From JAICKM01 sp050998805 (lineage in GTDB: Bacteria > Chloroflexota > Chloroflexia > QHBQ01 > JAICKM01): a stretch of 64,000 nt of DNA. Shown here in pieces: positions 6,468 to 13,685 of the stretch (within the stretch, counting starts at the first letter, position 1; every line of letters begins with the position of its first letter). A program made the position numbers and the translations under genes. The notes beneath the pieces were generated by a model. That model was not told the DNA's origin. It saw only the letters and a program-made list of their open reading frames with translations, and made no database searches. The DNA lies in assembly GCA_050998805.1 (NCBI GenBank), contig JBPCPV010000031.1:1-64000 (forward strand), read 5' to 3'.

Positions 6468-8642
6468 ATGATTACATTAGGTCGGGATGTCTGTCGGGAT
6501 CTGAGCGCGGCCCTGAGCCATGAGTGGCTAGTGACGAACGGGCTGGGCGGGTATGCCGCAGGCACGCTGCCGGGGGTCAACACCCGCCGCTACCATGGCC
6601 TGCTGATCGCCTCGCTCAGGCCTCCGGTCGAGCGCACCCAACTGCTGGCTAACTGCGATGAAGAGGTCGAGATGGACGGCGTGACCTACTTCCTGGGCGC
6701 GAACGAGTACCAGGACGAGCGCATCCACCCCGGCGGCTTCGTCCACCTCGAGTCATTCACCCTCGACCACGCGATACCCAGCTTCCTCTACCGGGTGGGG
6801 CCAGCCTTCCTCGAAAAGACGATCTGGATGGAGCATGGGCGGAACACGACCTATGTACGCTACACCGTCAAAGACAGCCCCTACCCGATGACGCTGATCC
6901 TGCGGCCCTTCGTCAACTACCGCAGCCACCATGACCTGACCAAAGGCAAACTCGACTGGAACTTCGATGTTACCCCCTTGCCGATCGGCGGCGGCTGCAC
7001 GATCAAGGCCACGCCCGATGCGACGGCCTACTCTCTGATCGCCAGCCCCCGCGCCGTGTTCACCCCGTCGGGCGTCTGGTACTGGAACTTCCTCTACAGG
7101 CTTGATCGGGAGCGTGGGATGTCCTATCTCGAAGACCTCTACCTGCCGGGGGTCTTCCGCAGCCGGCTCACGGCCGGCGAGTCGGTCACGATGATCGCCA
7201 CGTCCGAGCCGCCGAACAGCGTTGACCGCAACGCGGAGGCCGCGCTCGGCCGCGCCAGAGCCAGACAGGAGCAGCTATTGCGACGGGCCGGGGTGCTGCC
7301 GGGGGCCGACGGCGCAGACAGTTCGAACTCCGCGCTCGACGACGGCGGGCAGGCGTTCCTCGCCCAGCTTGTGCAGGCCGCCGACCAGTTCATCGTCAGC
7401 CGAGGCGACGGGGAAGAGGCCGATATGCCGGTCGCCACGGCACCGAAGACCGTGCCGGTCTCCTACACCCGTGCGACGAACGCGCCCCAGCCGCGCACCG
7501 GCCCGTCGGGCGCGAGGCCGTCGGAGCCGCCTCCCCAGCCGCCCGCGTCGAAAACAGAGGAGGTTGAGACCTCGCGCACCGTGATCGCCGGTTACCCCTG
7601 GTTCGCCTCCTGGGGCCGCGACACGATGATTTCGCTGCCGGGCCTGGCGCTGGCGACGGGTCGCCTTGCCGCCGCCGAGGGTATCCTGCGGACGTTCGCC
7701 GACTACATCAGCGAGGGCATGTTGCCGAACCTCTTCCCCGACGCAGGCACCGAGCCTGAGTACAACACAGTGGACGCCACGCTCTGGTACTTCCACGCGC
7801 TCGACGCCTACCTGGCCGCAGGCGGCTCGCCGGAGCTGGCCCGCGACCTTTGGCCGAAGCTGGAGGAAGTCATCCGCTACCATGTCGAGGGCACCCGCTA
7901 CGGGATTCAAGTGGACCCAGCCGATGGCCTGCTCTGTGCGGGCGAACCCGGCGTCCAACTCACCTGGATGGACGCCAAGTACGGCGGCACCGTCTTCACG
8001 CCGCGTTACGGCAAGCCGGTCGAGATACAGGCGCTCTGGTATCACGCCCTCCGCATTATGCAGAAGCTGGCGAACGGGCAGGAGACAAAATACACAGAGA
8101 TGGCCGACAAGGCACGGGCGAGCTTCGGAAAGCGGTTCTGGAATGCCGAGGGCGGGTATTTGTACGATGTGGTGGATGGGCCGGAGGGAGACGACGCGAG
8201 CCTGCGGCCAAACCAGGTTTTCGCCCTCTCACTGGAGCCGGATCTGGTGACGGAGGAGCAGGCGAAGAGCGTGCTGGCTGTGGTACGCCAAGAATTGCTC
8301 ACCCCGGTCGGTCTGCGAACCCTGGCACCGAGCGACCCGCGCTACTCAAGCACCTATACCGGTAACCAGGCAAAGCGCGATGCTGTCTACCACCAGGGCA
8401 CCGTCTGGCCCTGGCTGATCGGAGCTTACGGCGACGCCCTCCGTCGCTGGGAGGCGCTGGACCGGGCCGGGCTGCGCCAATTGCTAGCACCGCTCCAGCG
8501 GCAGCTTGCCGTGGACTGCGCGGGCACTCTCAACGAGATCTATGAAGGGGCCGAACCCTTCCAGCCCAAGGGCTGCTTCGCGCAGGCGTGGAGCGTTGCC
8601 GAGGTGCTGCGCCTGCTGCGCGCCAACTGGCCGGGGGTTTAG
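6468..8642 (+). CDS. Amylo-alpha-1,6-glucosidase / glycogen debranching enzyme family
   Basis: Predicted to hydrolyse alpha-1,6 branch points in glycogen. The N-terminal domain opens with WLVTNGLGGYAAGTLPG and NTRRYHGLL, the hallmark of bacterial GDE_N proteins. The catalytic (alpha/alpha)6 domain begins near residue 375 with GYPWFASWGRDTMISLPG and continues through NLFPDAGTEPEYNTVDATLW and YHQGTVWPWLIG. A Pro/Thr-rich linker (about residues 330-370) joins the halves. 724 residues is typical. AGGAG lies 7 nt before the ATG. The Fic gene starts 6 nt after the stop and may be translationally coupled. Confidence 0.93.
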   Translation: MITLGRDVCRDLSAALSHEWLVTNGLGGYAAGTLPGVNTRRYHGLLIASLRPPVERTQLLANCDEEVEMDGVTYFLGANEYQDERIHPGGFVHLESFTLDHAIPSFLYRVGPAFLEKTIWMEHGRNTTYVRYTVKDSPYPMTLILRPFVNYRSHHDLTKGKLDWNFDVTPLPIGGGCTIKATPDATAYSLIASPRAVFTPSGVWYWNFLYRLDRERGMSYLEDLYLPGVFRSRLTAGESVTMIATSEPPNSVDRNAEAALGRARARQEQLLRRAGVLPGADGADSSNSALDDGGQAFLAQLVQAADQFIVSRGDGEEADMPVATAPKTVPVSYTRATNAPQPRTGPSGARPSEPPPQPPASKTEEVETSRTVIAGYPWFASWGRDTMISLPGLALATGRLAAAEGILRTFADYISEGMLPNLFPDAGTEPEYNTVDATLWYFHALDAYLAAGGSPELARDLWPKLEEVIRYHVEGTRYGIQVDPADGLLCAGEPGVQLTWMDAKYGGTVFTPRYGKPVEIQALWYHALRIMQKLANGQETKYTEMADKARASFGKRFWNAEGGYLYDVVDGPEGDDASLRPNQVFALSLEPDLVTEEQAKSVLAVVRQELLTPVGLRTLAPSDPRYSSTYTGNQAKRDAVYHQGTVWPWLIGAYGDALRRWEALDRAGLRQLLAPLQRQLAVDCAGTLNEIYEGAEPFQPKGCFAQAWSVAEVLRLLRANWPGV

Positions 8643-8648
8643 TCTCTC

Positions 8649-9842
8649 ATGGCCCTCGAACGCTACCGCAAAAGCCCATCAGGGAGCGTGCTCCGGGTCG
8701 GACAGGGCGATGCAGCATATCAGGCGTTCGTGCCCAACCCCCTGCCGCCTACATTCACAATGGACAGCAACCTCATAAACACCCTCTCCGCTGCCGACCG
8801 CGCACTTGGAGAGCTTGCGGGTCTGAGCCGGATGCTGCCCAACCCGCGTCTGCTCGTCCAGCCCTTCATCCGCCAGGAGGCTGTGCTCTCCTCGCGTATC
8901 GAGGGCACACAGGCCGATCTGGCCGACCTCTACGCTTACGAAGCTGGTCAGCTTTCCCTACCCGGTTTCGCCTCCCACGCAGGGGCCACTGATGTACGGG
9001 AGGTACACAATTATGTGCGGGCGCTCGAATATGGCCTGTCGCGTTTGGAGAGCCTGCCGGTCAGCCTCCGCCTGATACGGGAGCTACACGAGCAACTGAT
9101 GCGGGGTGTGCGGGGCGACCAAGCGACGCCGGGCGAGTTCCGCAGGAGCCAAAACTGGATCGGCCGCCCCGGCTGCACACTGAGGACGGCAGCATATGTG
9201 CCGCCGCCGATGCCCGAAATGCATGGCGCGCTCGACGCGCTCGAAAAATACCTCCACCAGCCGAACGGCTACCCGCCCCTGGTGCGCTTGGCTCTTGTCC
9301 ACTATGAGTTCGAGGCGATACACCCGTTCCTGGACGGCAACGGGCGCGTCGGTCGGTTGCTGATCTCGCTGCTCCTGGTGCATTGGAAGCTGCTTCCAGT
9401 CCCGTTGCTCTACTTGAGCGCCTACTTCGAGCGCAGACGGGAGGAATATTACGGGGGGCTGACGGCGGTAAGCGAGCGAGGTGCCTGGGCAGAGTGGGTT
9501 GGCTTCTTTCTGCGCGGTGTGACCGTGCAGGCAGGGGAGGCAGCCAGGCAGGCAAACCGGTTGCTGGATCTACAGGCGGATTGGCGGACGCGGCTCGCCC
9601 AAACCCGCGCCTCATCAGCGCTTCTACTTCTTGCGGACAGTCTGTTTAATTCTCCGGTAATCACCATTCCAGAAGCGCAGCGTTTGCTGGAAATGTCCTA
9701 TAACGGGGCGCGACTGAGTGTACACAAACTTGTCCAGGCCGGCATCGTGAGGCAACTCAGCAAGCCTGGGCAACCAAAGGTATTTCTTGCCGGCGAGATT
9801 TTGGAGATCACGGCAGAATCTCAGGCGGAGACCGAAAACTAA
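8649..9842 (+). CDS. Fic family protein (class II, with N-terminal inhibitory helix)
   Basis: Fic proteins transfer AMP or another phosphate-containing group to target hydroxyls. The active-site motif HPFLDGNGRVGR is at residues 225-236, complete with the catalytic His and phosphate-binding Asn/Arg. The inhibitory motif [ST]xxxE[GN] is present N-terminally (S81-S-R-I-E85-G86), which keeps such enzymes autoinhibited. The C-terminus (about 310-390) looks like a winged helix, suggesting DNA binding or autoregulation. It starts 6 nt after the debranching enzyme without a clear ribosome binding site. The stop is 12 bp from the first half-site upstream of rpoN. Confidence 0.9.
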   Translation: MALERYRKSPSGSVLRVGQGDAAYQAFVPNPLPPTFTMDSNLINTLSAADRALGELAGLSRMLPNPRLLVQPFIRQEAVLSSRIEGTQADLADLYAYEAGQLSLPGFASHAGATDVREVHNYVRALEYGLSRLESLPVSLRLIRELHEQLMRGVRGDQATPGEFRRSQNWIGRPGCTLRTAAYVPPPMPEMHGALDALEKYLHQPNGYPPLVRLALVHYEFEAIHPFLDGNGRVGRLLISLLLVHWKLLPVPLLYLSAYFERRREEYYGGLTAVSERGAWAEWVGFFLRGVTVQAGEAARQANRLLDLQADWRTRLAQTRASSALLLLADSLFNSPVITIPEAQRLLEMSYNGARLSVHKLVQAGIVRQLSKPGQPKVFLAGEILEITAESQAETEN

Positions 9843-9853
9843 CCCCGGGACCA

Positions 9854-9900
9854 TTGCAGTTTTTGGCCGAAAACTGCAACTCTTGTCCTAGAGTTGCAGT
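9854..9900. promoter_or_regulatory. Three alternating half-sites, possible activator-binding array upstream of rpoN
   Basis: TTGCAGTTTT (9854-9863), its exact reverse complement AAAACTGCAA (9870-9879) and a third direct copy, GTTGCAGTTT (9893-9902), lie in alternating orientation. The first two form a perfect 10-bp inverted repeat with a 6-nt centre. The second and third form a 9-bp inverted repeat (CTGCAACTC, 9874-9882, with GAGTTGCAG, 9891-9899). They lie about 70-115 bp before the expected start of the sigma-54 promoter, a usual place for enhancer-binding protein sites. Alternatively they fold as two mutually exclusive hairpins at the end of the Fic transcript. Confidence 0.55.
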
Positions 9901-9943
9901 TTACTTCAACCTGCCGAAGAAAGCACATCCCGCAGACCGGACG

Positions 9944-9958
9944 TGGCACAGTAGTTGC
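9944..9958 (+). promoter_or_regulatory. Sigma-54 (-24/-12) promoter in front of rpoN
   Basis: TGGCACAGTAGTTGC carries the invariant GG and GC at the correct 10-nt separation and agrees with the consensus TGGCAC-N5-TTGC at every conserved position. The predicted start is near 9970. This is 58 nt upstream of the GTG chosen for rpoN and downstream of the longest possible start of that frame, so it also supports the shorter protein. The match implies that RpoN drives its own gene. Confidence 0.7.
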
Positions 9959-10027
9959 TTAGGAGACCTCAGAACGCCGCTTTGCGCCCGTCCAAGCAAT
10001 CTGTTTGAGCAAGCCCTGGAGACGAAT

Positions 10028-11464
10028 GTGGAACTGGAATTAACGACCGACATGGCATCCGCAATGTCAATGCGGGTGTCGCCGACCCTGATCGCAGTCA
10101 ATCACATCCTCTCGCTATCGTCCATGGAATTGCAGAAGGCGATCAAGCTGGAGGCCGAAGAGAACCCCGCGTTCGATATCGTCGAGCACCAAGTTTGTCC
10201 ACTCTGTGGCGAGCAGGTTCATGGTGGGGTTTGCGCGAACTGCGCGAAACGTACTGAGGCCGCCGGGGACGGTATTGGCAGCGACGGCCCAACCTTCGAG
10301 GATTACAGCTACAGCGATTACTCTACAGGCAGCAGCTACGGAACGATGGGCGATGATGAAGACTTTGACCCGATGACGCTGGTGGCTGCCGAGCGGACGC
10401 TGGGAGAGCGGTTGCTGATGGACCTGCACGCTGTGCTCGACGCCGGCGATATATTTATAGCTGAGTTCCTGGTCGGGAGCCTGGACGACCGCGGCTTTCT
10501 GTCGCAAGCTCCATACGAAATCGCCGTGCGGCTCGGCGTCGAGGAGTATCGCCTGAACCATGTCCTCGAGGATCTACAGCATGTCGGCCCTCCGGGTATC
10601 GGCGCTCGAGATCTGCGCGAGTGCTTGCTGCTCCAACTTGATTACATGGTCGAAGAGCAGGGCCTATCCGAGCCACCGTATGTGCGGACGATCCTCAGCG
10701 ACTACCTCACCGAGCTCGGCTCACACAAATACGGCTACATCGCGCAGCGAATAGGCATTTCCCCGGAGGCGGTATCCGAGGCGCGCGACTTCATCAAGAG
10801 CCAGCTAACGCCCTACCCGGTGATGGACGCCGCCGACTTCCAGACCTGGGGTAGCCCGTCGCGCGCCCAGTATATCTCGCCCGACGTCGTAATCAAACTC
10901 GAAGAGGGCCAACTGGTGGTCGAGGTTATGGAGTCTCGCAGGTTTTTCATGCGGCTGAACCCGATGTACAGCCGGCTGGCGGGCGAGATCCGGGGCAAAG
11001 AGCAGTACTACTCCGACGAGGAGAAGCGGCACATCCAGCAATATGTATCCCGTGCCAGGCTTTTCATGTCGAACATCAACCAGAGGCGCGAGACGATGCT
11101 CCGCATAGCTAAGGTGCTGGTCGAGGTGCAGGAAGACTTCCTGCGGAACGGCGTGCGTCGCCTGATACCCCTGACGCGCGCCCAGGTTGCCGACCGCACG
11201 GGGCTGCATGAGTCGACCGTGAGCCGGGCGACCGCCGGCAAGCATGTGATGTTGCCGAACCACCAGGTTGTGCCGTTCTCCGATTTCTTCACCGCCTCGC
11301 TGTCGATCAAAGATGTGATGAAGGAGATCATCGTGCGCGAGGGACGCCCGCTCACCGACCGCGAGATAGTCTCCCTGCTGCGCGACGCCGGCATCCGGGT
11401 CGCCCGCCGCACCGTCGCAAAGTATCGTAGCCAGTTAGGGATACTGCCGTCAACCTTGCGCTAG
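10028..11464 (+). CDS. rpoN: RNA polymerase sigma-54 factor, with an N-terminal zinc-finger-like insert
   Basis: Alternative sigma factor that needs an AAA+ activator. Region I (about residues 5-50) has the pattern SPTLIAVNHILSLSSMELQK. It is followed by two CxxC pairs (Cys57, Cys60, Cys69, Cys72) and an acidic linker to about 115. The core-binding domain contains VGPPGIGARDLRECLLLQL, and the DNA-binding domain ends in the RpoN box ARRTVAKYR (about 459-467). GTG 10028 is chosen because GGAG lies 6 nt upstream and the sigma-54 promoter lies 70-84 bp upstream; the frame is open back to 9854. The Cys knuckle after region I is unusual. No activator gene occurs in the window. Confidence 0.9.
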   Translation: MELELTTDMASAMSMRVSPTLIAVNHILSLSSMELQKAIKLEAEENPAFDIVEHQVCPLCGEQVHGGVCANCAKRTEAAGDGIGSDGPTFEDYSYSDYSTGSSYGTMGDDEDFDPMTLVAAERTLGERLLMDLHAVLDAGDIFIAEFLVGSLDDRGFLSQAPYEIAVRLGVEEYRLNHVLEDLQHVGPPGIGARDLRECLLLQLDYMVEEQGLSEPPYVRTILSDYLTELGSHKYGYIAQRIGISPEAVSEARDFIKSQLTPYPVMDAADFQTWGSPSRAQYISPDVVIKLEEGQLVVEVMESRRFFMRLNPMYSRLAGEIRGKEQYYSDEEKRHIQQYVSRARLFMSNINQRRETMLRIAKVLVEVQEDFLRNGVRRLIPLTRAQVADRTGLHESTVSRATAGKHVMLPNHQVVPFSDFFTASLSIKDVMKEIIVREGRPLTDREIVSLLRDAGIRVARRTVAKYRSQLGILPSTLR

Positions 11465-11532
11465 TCTGCGATTTGTGCTAAGATCGGGATGTCGCGGCGG
11501 CATCAAGCTGCCGTGCGAGGGAGACCAAGTTG

Positions 11533-11928
11533 ATGCTGCCTTTCTTCAAGAAAAAGAACCGCCAACCCTCCGAAGAGATCGAGCGTGGGCACCGCAAGCT
11601 CTACGTCGTGACGGCGCGTGGGCGGCGTGAGATGGCCTGGCTTGAAGACGACCGCTGGAAGCCGCAGATCGACACAGTAACCGCCGCAGAAGCCGAGGCG
11701 CCGATGATCAAGGTCCGCTACGGCACATACGGCAGCGACGGCCTGCGGCGCGACGGCCCACCGGGCGGCGCGTACAGCGCGGTCTACGAGAAGTACCGGC
11801 ACCGTGGCCTCGATGTCTACACGCGTGATGAGGCAAACCGGCTCAACCAGTGGGACACGCGCTACCCTTACCCCGGCTTTGACCCGAAGGAAGGCAGCGT
11901 CACGCTCGACATTTACAGCGAGGATTAG
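11533..11928 (+). CDS. Hypothetical protein, 131 residues
   Basis: I do not recognise a family. The protein is soluble and charged, begins LPFFKKKNRQ, and is rich in Tyr, Asp and Arg (VRYGTYGSDG, AVYEKYRHRGLDVYTRDEAN, DTRYPYPGFDPKEG), with no membrane segment. The ATG at 11533 follows GAGGGAG by about 9 nt. It lies 68 bp after rpoN and 13 bp before the FAD oxidoreductase, in the same direction, and is probably cotranscribed with one or both. The closing DPKEGSVTLDIYSED suggests a small beta-rich fold. No role can be assigned. Confidence 0.7.
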   Translation: MLPFFKKKNRQPSEEIERGHRKLYVVTARGRREMAWLEDDRWKPQIDTVTAAEAEAPMIKVRYGTYGSDGLRRDGPPGGAYSAVYEKYRHRGLDVYTRDEANRLNQWDTRYPYPGFDPKEGSVTLDIYSED

Positions 11929-11941
11929 GACAAACCAATAT

Positions 11942-13291
11942 ATGCAGAAAACCCGCGTTGCCGTGCTGGGGGGCGGTGCCCTCGGCCTGACCACAGCCAT
12001 GCGCCTTGCCCGCCGAGGGGCCGCAGTCACTCTCATTGAGAAAGAAGACGTGCTGGGCGGCCTCGCGGCCGGTTTCCATGTCGGGGATAACGGCGTTTAC
12101 CTAGAGAAGTTCTACCACCACCTCTTCCGCTCGGACAAGGAGATCCAGGAACTGATCTCCGAACTTGGCCTCGGCGACAAGCTCCTCTGGCTCGATCAGT
12201 ACACTGCTACTCTCTACAAAGGCAAGCGGTACAGCACGTTCAAGGGCGTGGCCGACGTGCTGAGATTTTCGCCGCTCTCGCTGGTCAGCCGCCTGCGCCT
12301 CGGTGCCGGCTCCGCCTACCTGAAGCTCGAACCCGACTATCGCCGCCTTCGCCGAAGCACTGCACAGCAGTGGATCAAACGCTGGATGGGGCGGCAGGTC
12401 TACGATGTGATGTTCGGGCCGTTGCTCGAGGCGAAGTTCGGCGGCTACGCCCCGCAGATCGCCGCACCCTGGTTCTGGGCGCGCATACATTGCCGGAGCG
12501 TGCAGCTCGGCTACCTCAAAGGCGGCTTCCAGCAGATCTACAACCGGCTCGGCGAAGAGATAGAGGCTGCGGGCGGCGAGATCCGCCTCGGCACCGCGGT
12601 CACACGGATCGCACCGCAGCCCGACGGCACGATCCGCGTGGACACGGCAGCCGGCAGCGAGGTCTACGATAAGGTCGTCGCCACCCTGCCGACGCGCCTC
12701 TTCGTGAAGCTGACCGACGGCCTGCCGGATGACTACCGGCGGCAGTACGACTGGGGCAACGCGCTCGGAGCGCACTGCATGGTGCTCGCGCTGAATCGGT
12801 CGCTGCTCGACGACGGTGTGTACTGGCTGAACATCAACGACCCCGGCTTTCCGTTCCTGGCGGCTGTCGAACACACCAACCTGATGCCGCCGAGCGATTA
12901 CGGCGGACGCCGCCTGGTCTATCTCGGCAACTACCTGCCGATGGACCACCGCTACTTCACGCAGTCCGACGACGCAACTTTGGCCGAGTTCCTGCCGGCG
13001 CTCAAGAAGCTGAACCCGGCGTTCGACGAGTCCTGGATCACCGAGCGGTGGGCGTTCAAGGCGCCTTTCGCCCAGCCGGTCGTCACGAAGGACTACCCTG
13101 CCCATATCCCTCCGCTCACCCCCCCGATCCCGAACCTCTACCTCGGCAACATGTTCCAGGTCTACCCGCAGGACCGGGGGCAGAACTATAGCGTGAAGCT
13201 GGCGAACAAGCTGGCTACACTCGTGGACGTGGAGAGCGGTAGCGGTGTGCAGCCGCCCACGCCGGTGGAGGCGGGGCACAAACTGTCATAA
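11942..13291 (+). CDS. FAD/NAD(P)-binding oxidoreductase (protoporphyrinogen oxidase/amine oxidase-like)
   Basis: A 449-residue flavoprotein with the dinucleotide motif VLGGGALGLTTAMRLARRG (residues 7-25) followed by the ADP-ribose-binding Glu in LIEKEDVLGGLA. The C-terminal FAD segment NLYLGNMFQVYPQDRGQNYS is of the NAD(P)-binding amine-oxidase/PPOX-like group. Relatives often sit in glycan or lipid biosynthesis clusters; the substrate cannot be inferred. The ATG at 11942 is chosen because the glycine-rich loop must be near the N-terminus; the longer frame overlaps the previous gene. The stop overlaps the ATG of a possible longer form of the next gene. Confidence 0.85.
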   Translation: MQKTRVAVLGGGALGLTTAMRLARRGAAVTLIEKEDVLGGLAAGFHVGDNGVYLEKFYHHLFRSDKEIQELISELGLGDKLLWLDQYTATLYKGKRYSTFKGVADVLRFSPLSLVSRLRLGAGSAYLKLEPDYRRLRRSTAQQWIKRWMGRQVYDVMFGPLLEAKFGGYAPQIAAPWFWARIHCRSVQLGYLKGGFQQIYNRLGEEIEAAGGEIRLGTAVTRIAPQPDGTIRVDTAAGSEVYDKVVATLPTRLFVKLTDGLPDDYRRQYDWGNALGAHCMVLALNRSLLDDGVYWLNINDPGFPFLAAVEHTNLMPPSDYGGRRLVYLGNYLPMDHRYFTQSDDATLAEFLPALKKLNPAFDESWITERWAFKAPFAQPVVTKDYPAHIPPLTPPIPNLYLGNMFQVYPQDRGQNYSVKLANKLATLVDVESGSGVQPPTPVEAGHKLS

Positions 13292-13305
13292 TGAGGAGCG
13301 ATAGC

Positions 13306-13572
13306 ATGGGAAAAGATCGCCATGAGTCCCACCGATGGGCCGACCTCGGCTGGCTGCTGCTCGGTGTCGGCCTCGGCTCGCTGATGACCTACATGATGGA
13401 CCCAGACCGTGGCCGCCGCCGCCAAGCCCTGGTGCGCGACCGCGTGGTACAAACCCTCGGCCTTGCCCGAGACGGCGGTGGATCATCCGAGGGGAGCGAC
13501 TCCGGGCCGACCAGCCCCGAGTGGGAGATCGCCCACAACGACGAAGGCTCGATCACCGGCCCGACCTCTTAG
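13306..13572 (+). CDS. Small single-pass membrane protein with DPDRGRRRRA-type motif
   Basis: An 88-residue protein: a short basic N-terminus, one transmembrane segment (about residues 13-30, LGWLLLGVGLGSLMTYMM), then the motif DPDRGRRRQALVRD and an acidic Ser/Gly-rich tail. The DPDRGRRRRA motif after a membrane helix is common at the N-terminus of small envelope proteins in Chloroflexota and Proteobacteria; the function is unknown. GAGGAG (13293-13298) is 7 nt before the ATG at 13306. An alternative ATG at 13291 overlaps the upstream stop. Confidence 0.7.
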   Translation: MGKDRHESHRWADLGWLLLGVGLGSLMTYMMDPDRGRRRQALVRDRVVQTLGLARDGGGSSEGSDSGPTSPEWEIAHNDEGSITGPTS

Positions 13573-13602
13573 GGGCGGCGGGCAAGCGGGTCAGAAGAAC
13601 TG

Positions 13603-13611
13603 TGATATAAT
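13603..13611 (+). promoter_or_regulatory. Extended -10 promoter before the acyl-CoA dehydrogenase-like gene
   Basis: TGA-TATAAT is a perfect -10 with the extended TGn element. The expected start near 13618 would give a short leader containing GGAGGGGGG and the 15-codon ORF at 13638. Confidence 0.6.
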
Positions 13612-13637
13612 GAACATATAGGGACGGAGGGGGGCTA

Positions 13638-13685
13638 ATGTGCGGATACGCGATGCCAGCTAACTCCGACCCTACATCCACATAA
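13638..13685 (+). CDS. Possible 15-residue leader peptide (MCGYAMPANSDPTST)
   Basis: ATG 13638 is preceded by a strong purine-rich ribosome binding site (GGAGGGGGGC, 13627-13636) and opens a 15-codon frame. Its TAA (13683-13685) shares one base with the ATG of the acyl-CoA dehydrogenase-like gene (TAATG). That downstream ATG has no ribosome binding site of its own, so reinitiation after the small frame is a reasonable reading. The peptide has no obvious run of one amino acid that would mark it as an attenuator. Confidence 0.4.
   Translation: MCGYAMPANSDPTST

Noticed and set aside
9854..10027. N-terminal extension of RpoN from 9854
   Set aside because: It would place the sigma-54 promoter inside the coding region, has no ribosome binding site and no resemblance to region I of the family.
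12101..13279. Minus-strand frame of 392 codons opposite the FAD oxidoreductase gene
   Set aside because: Shadow of a well-supported gene, with an Arg/Val-rich composition typical of antisense frames.
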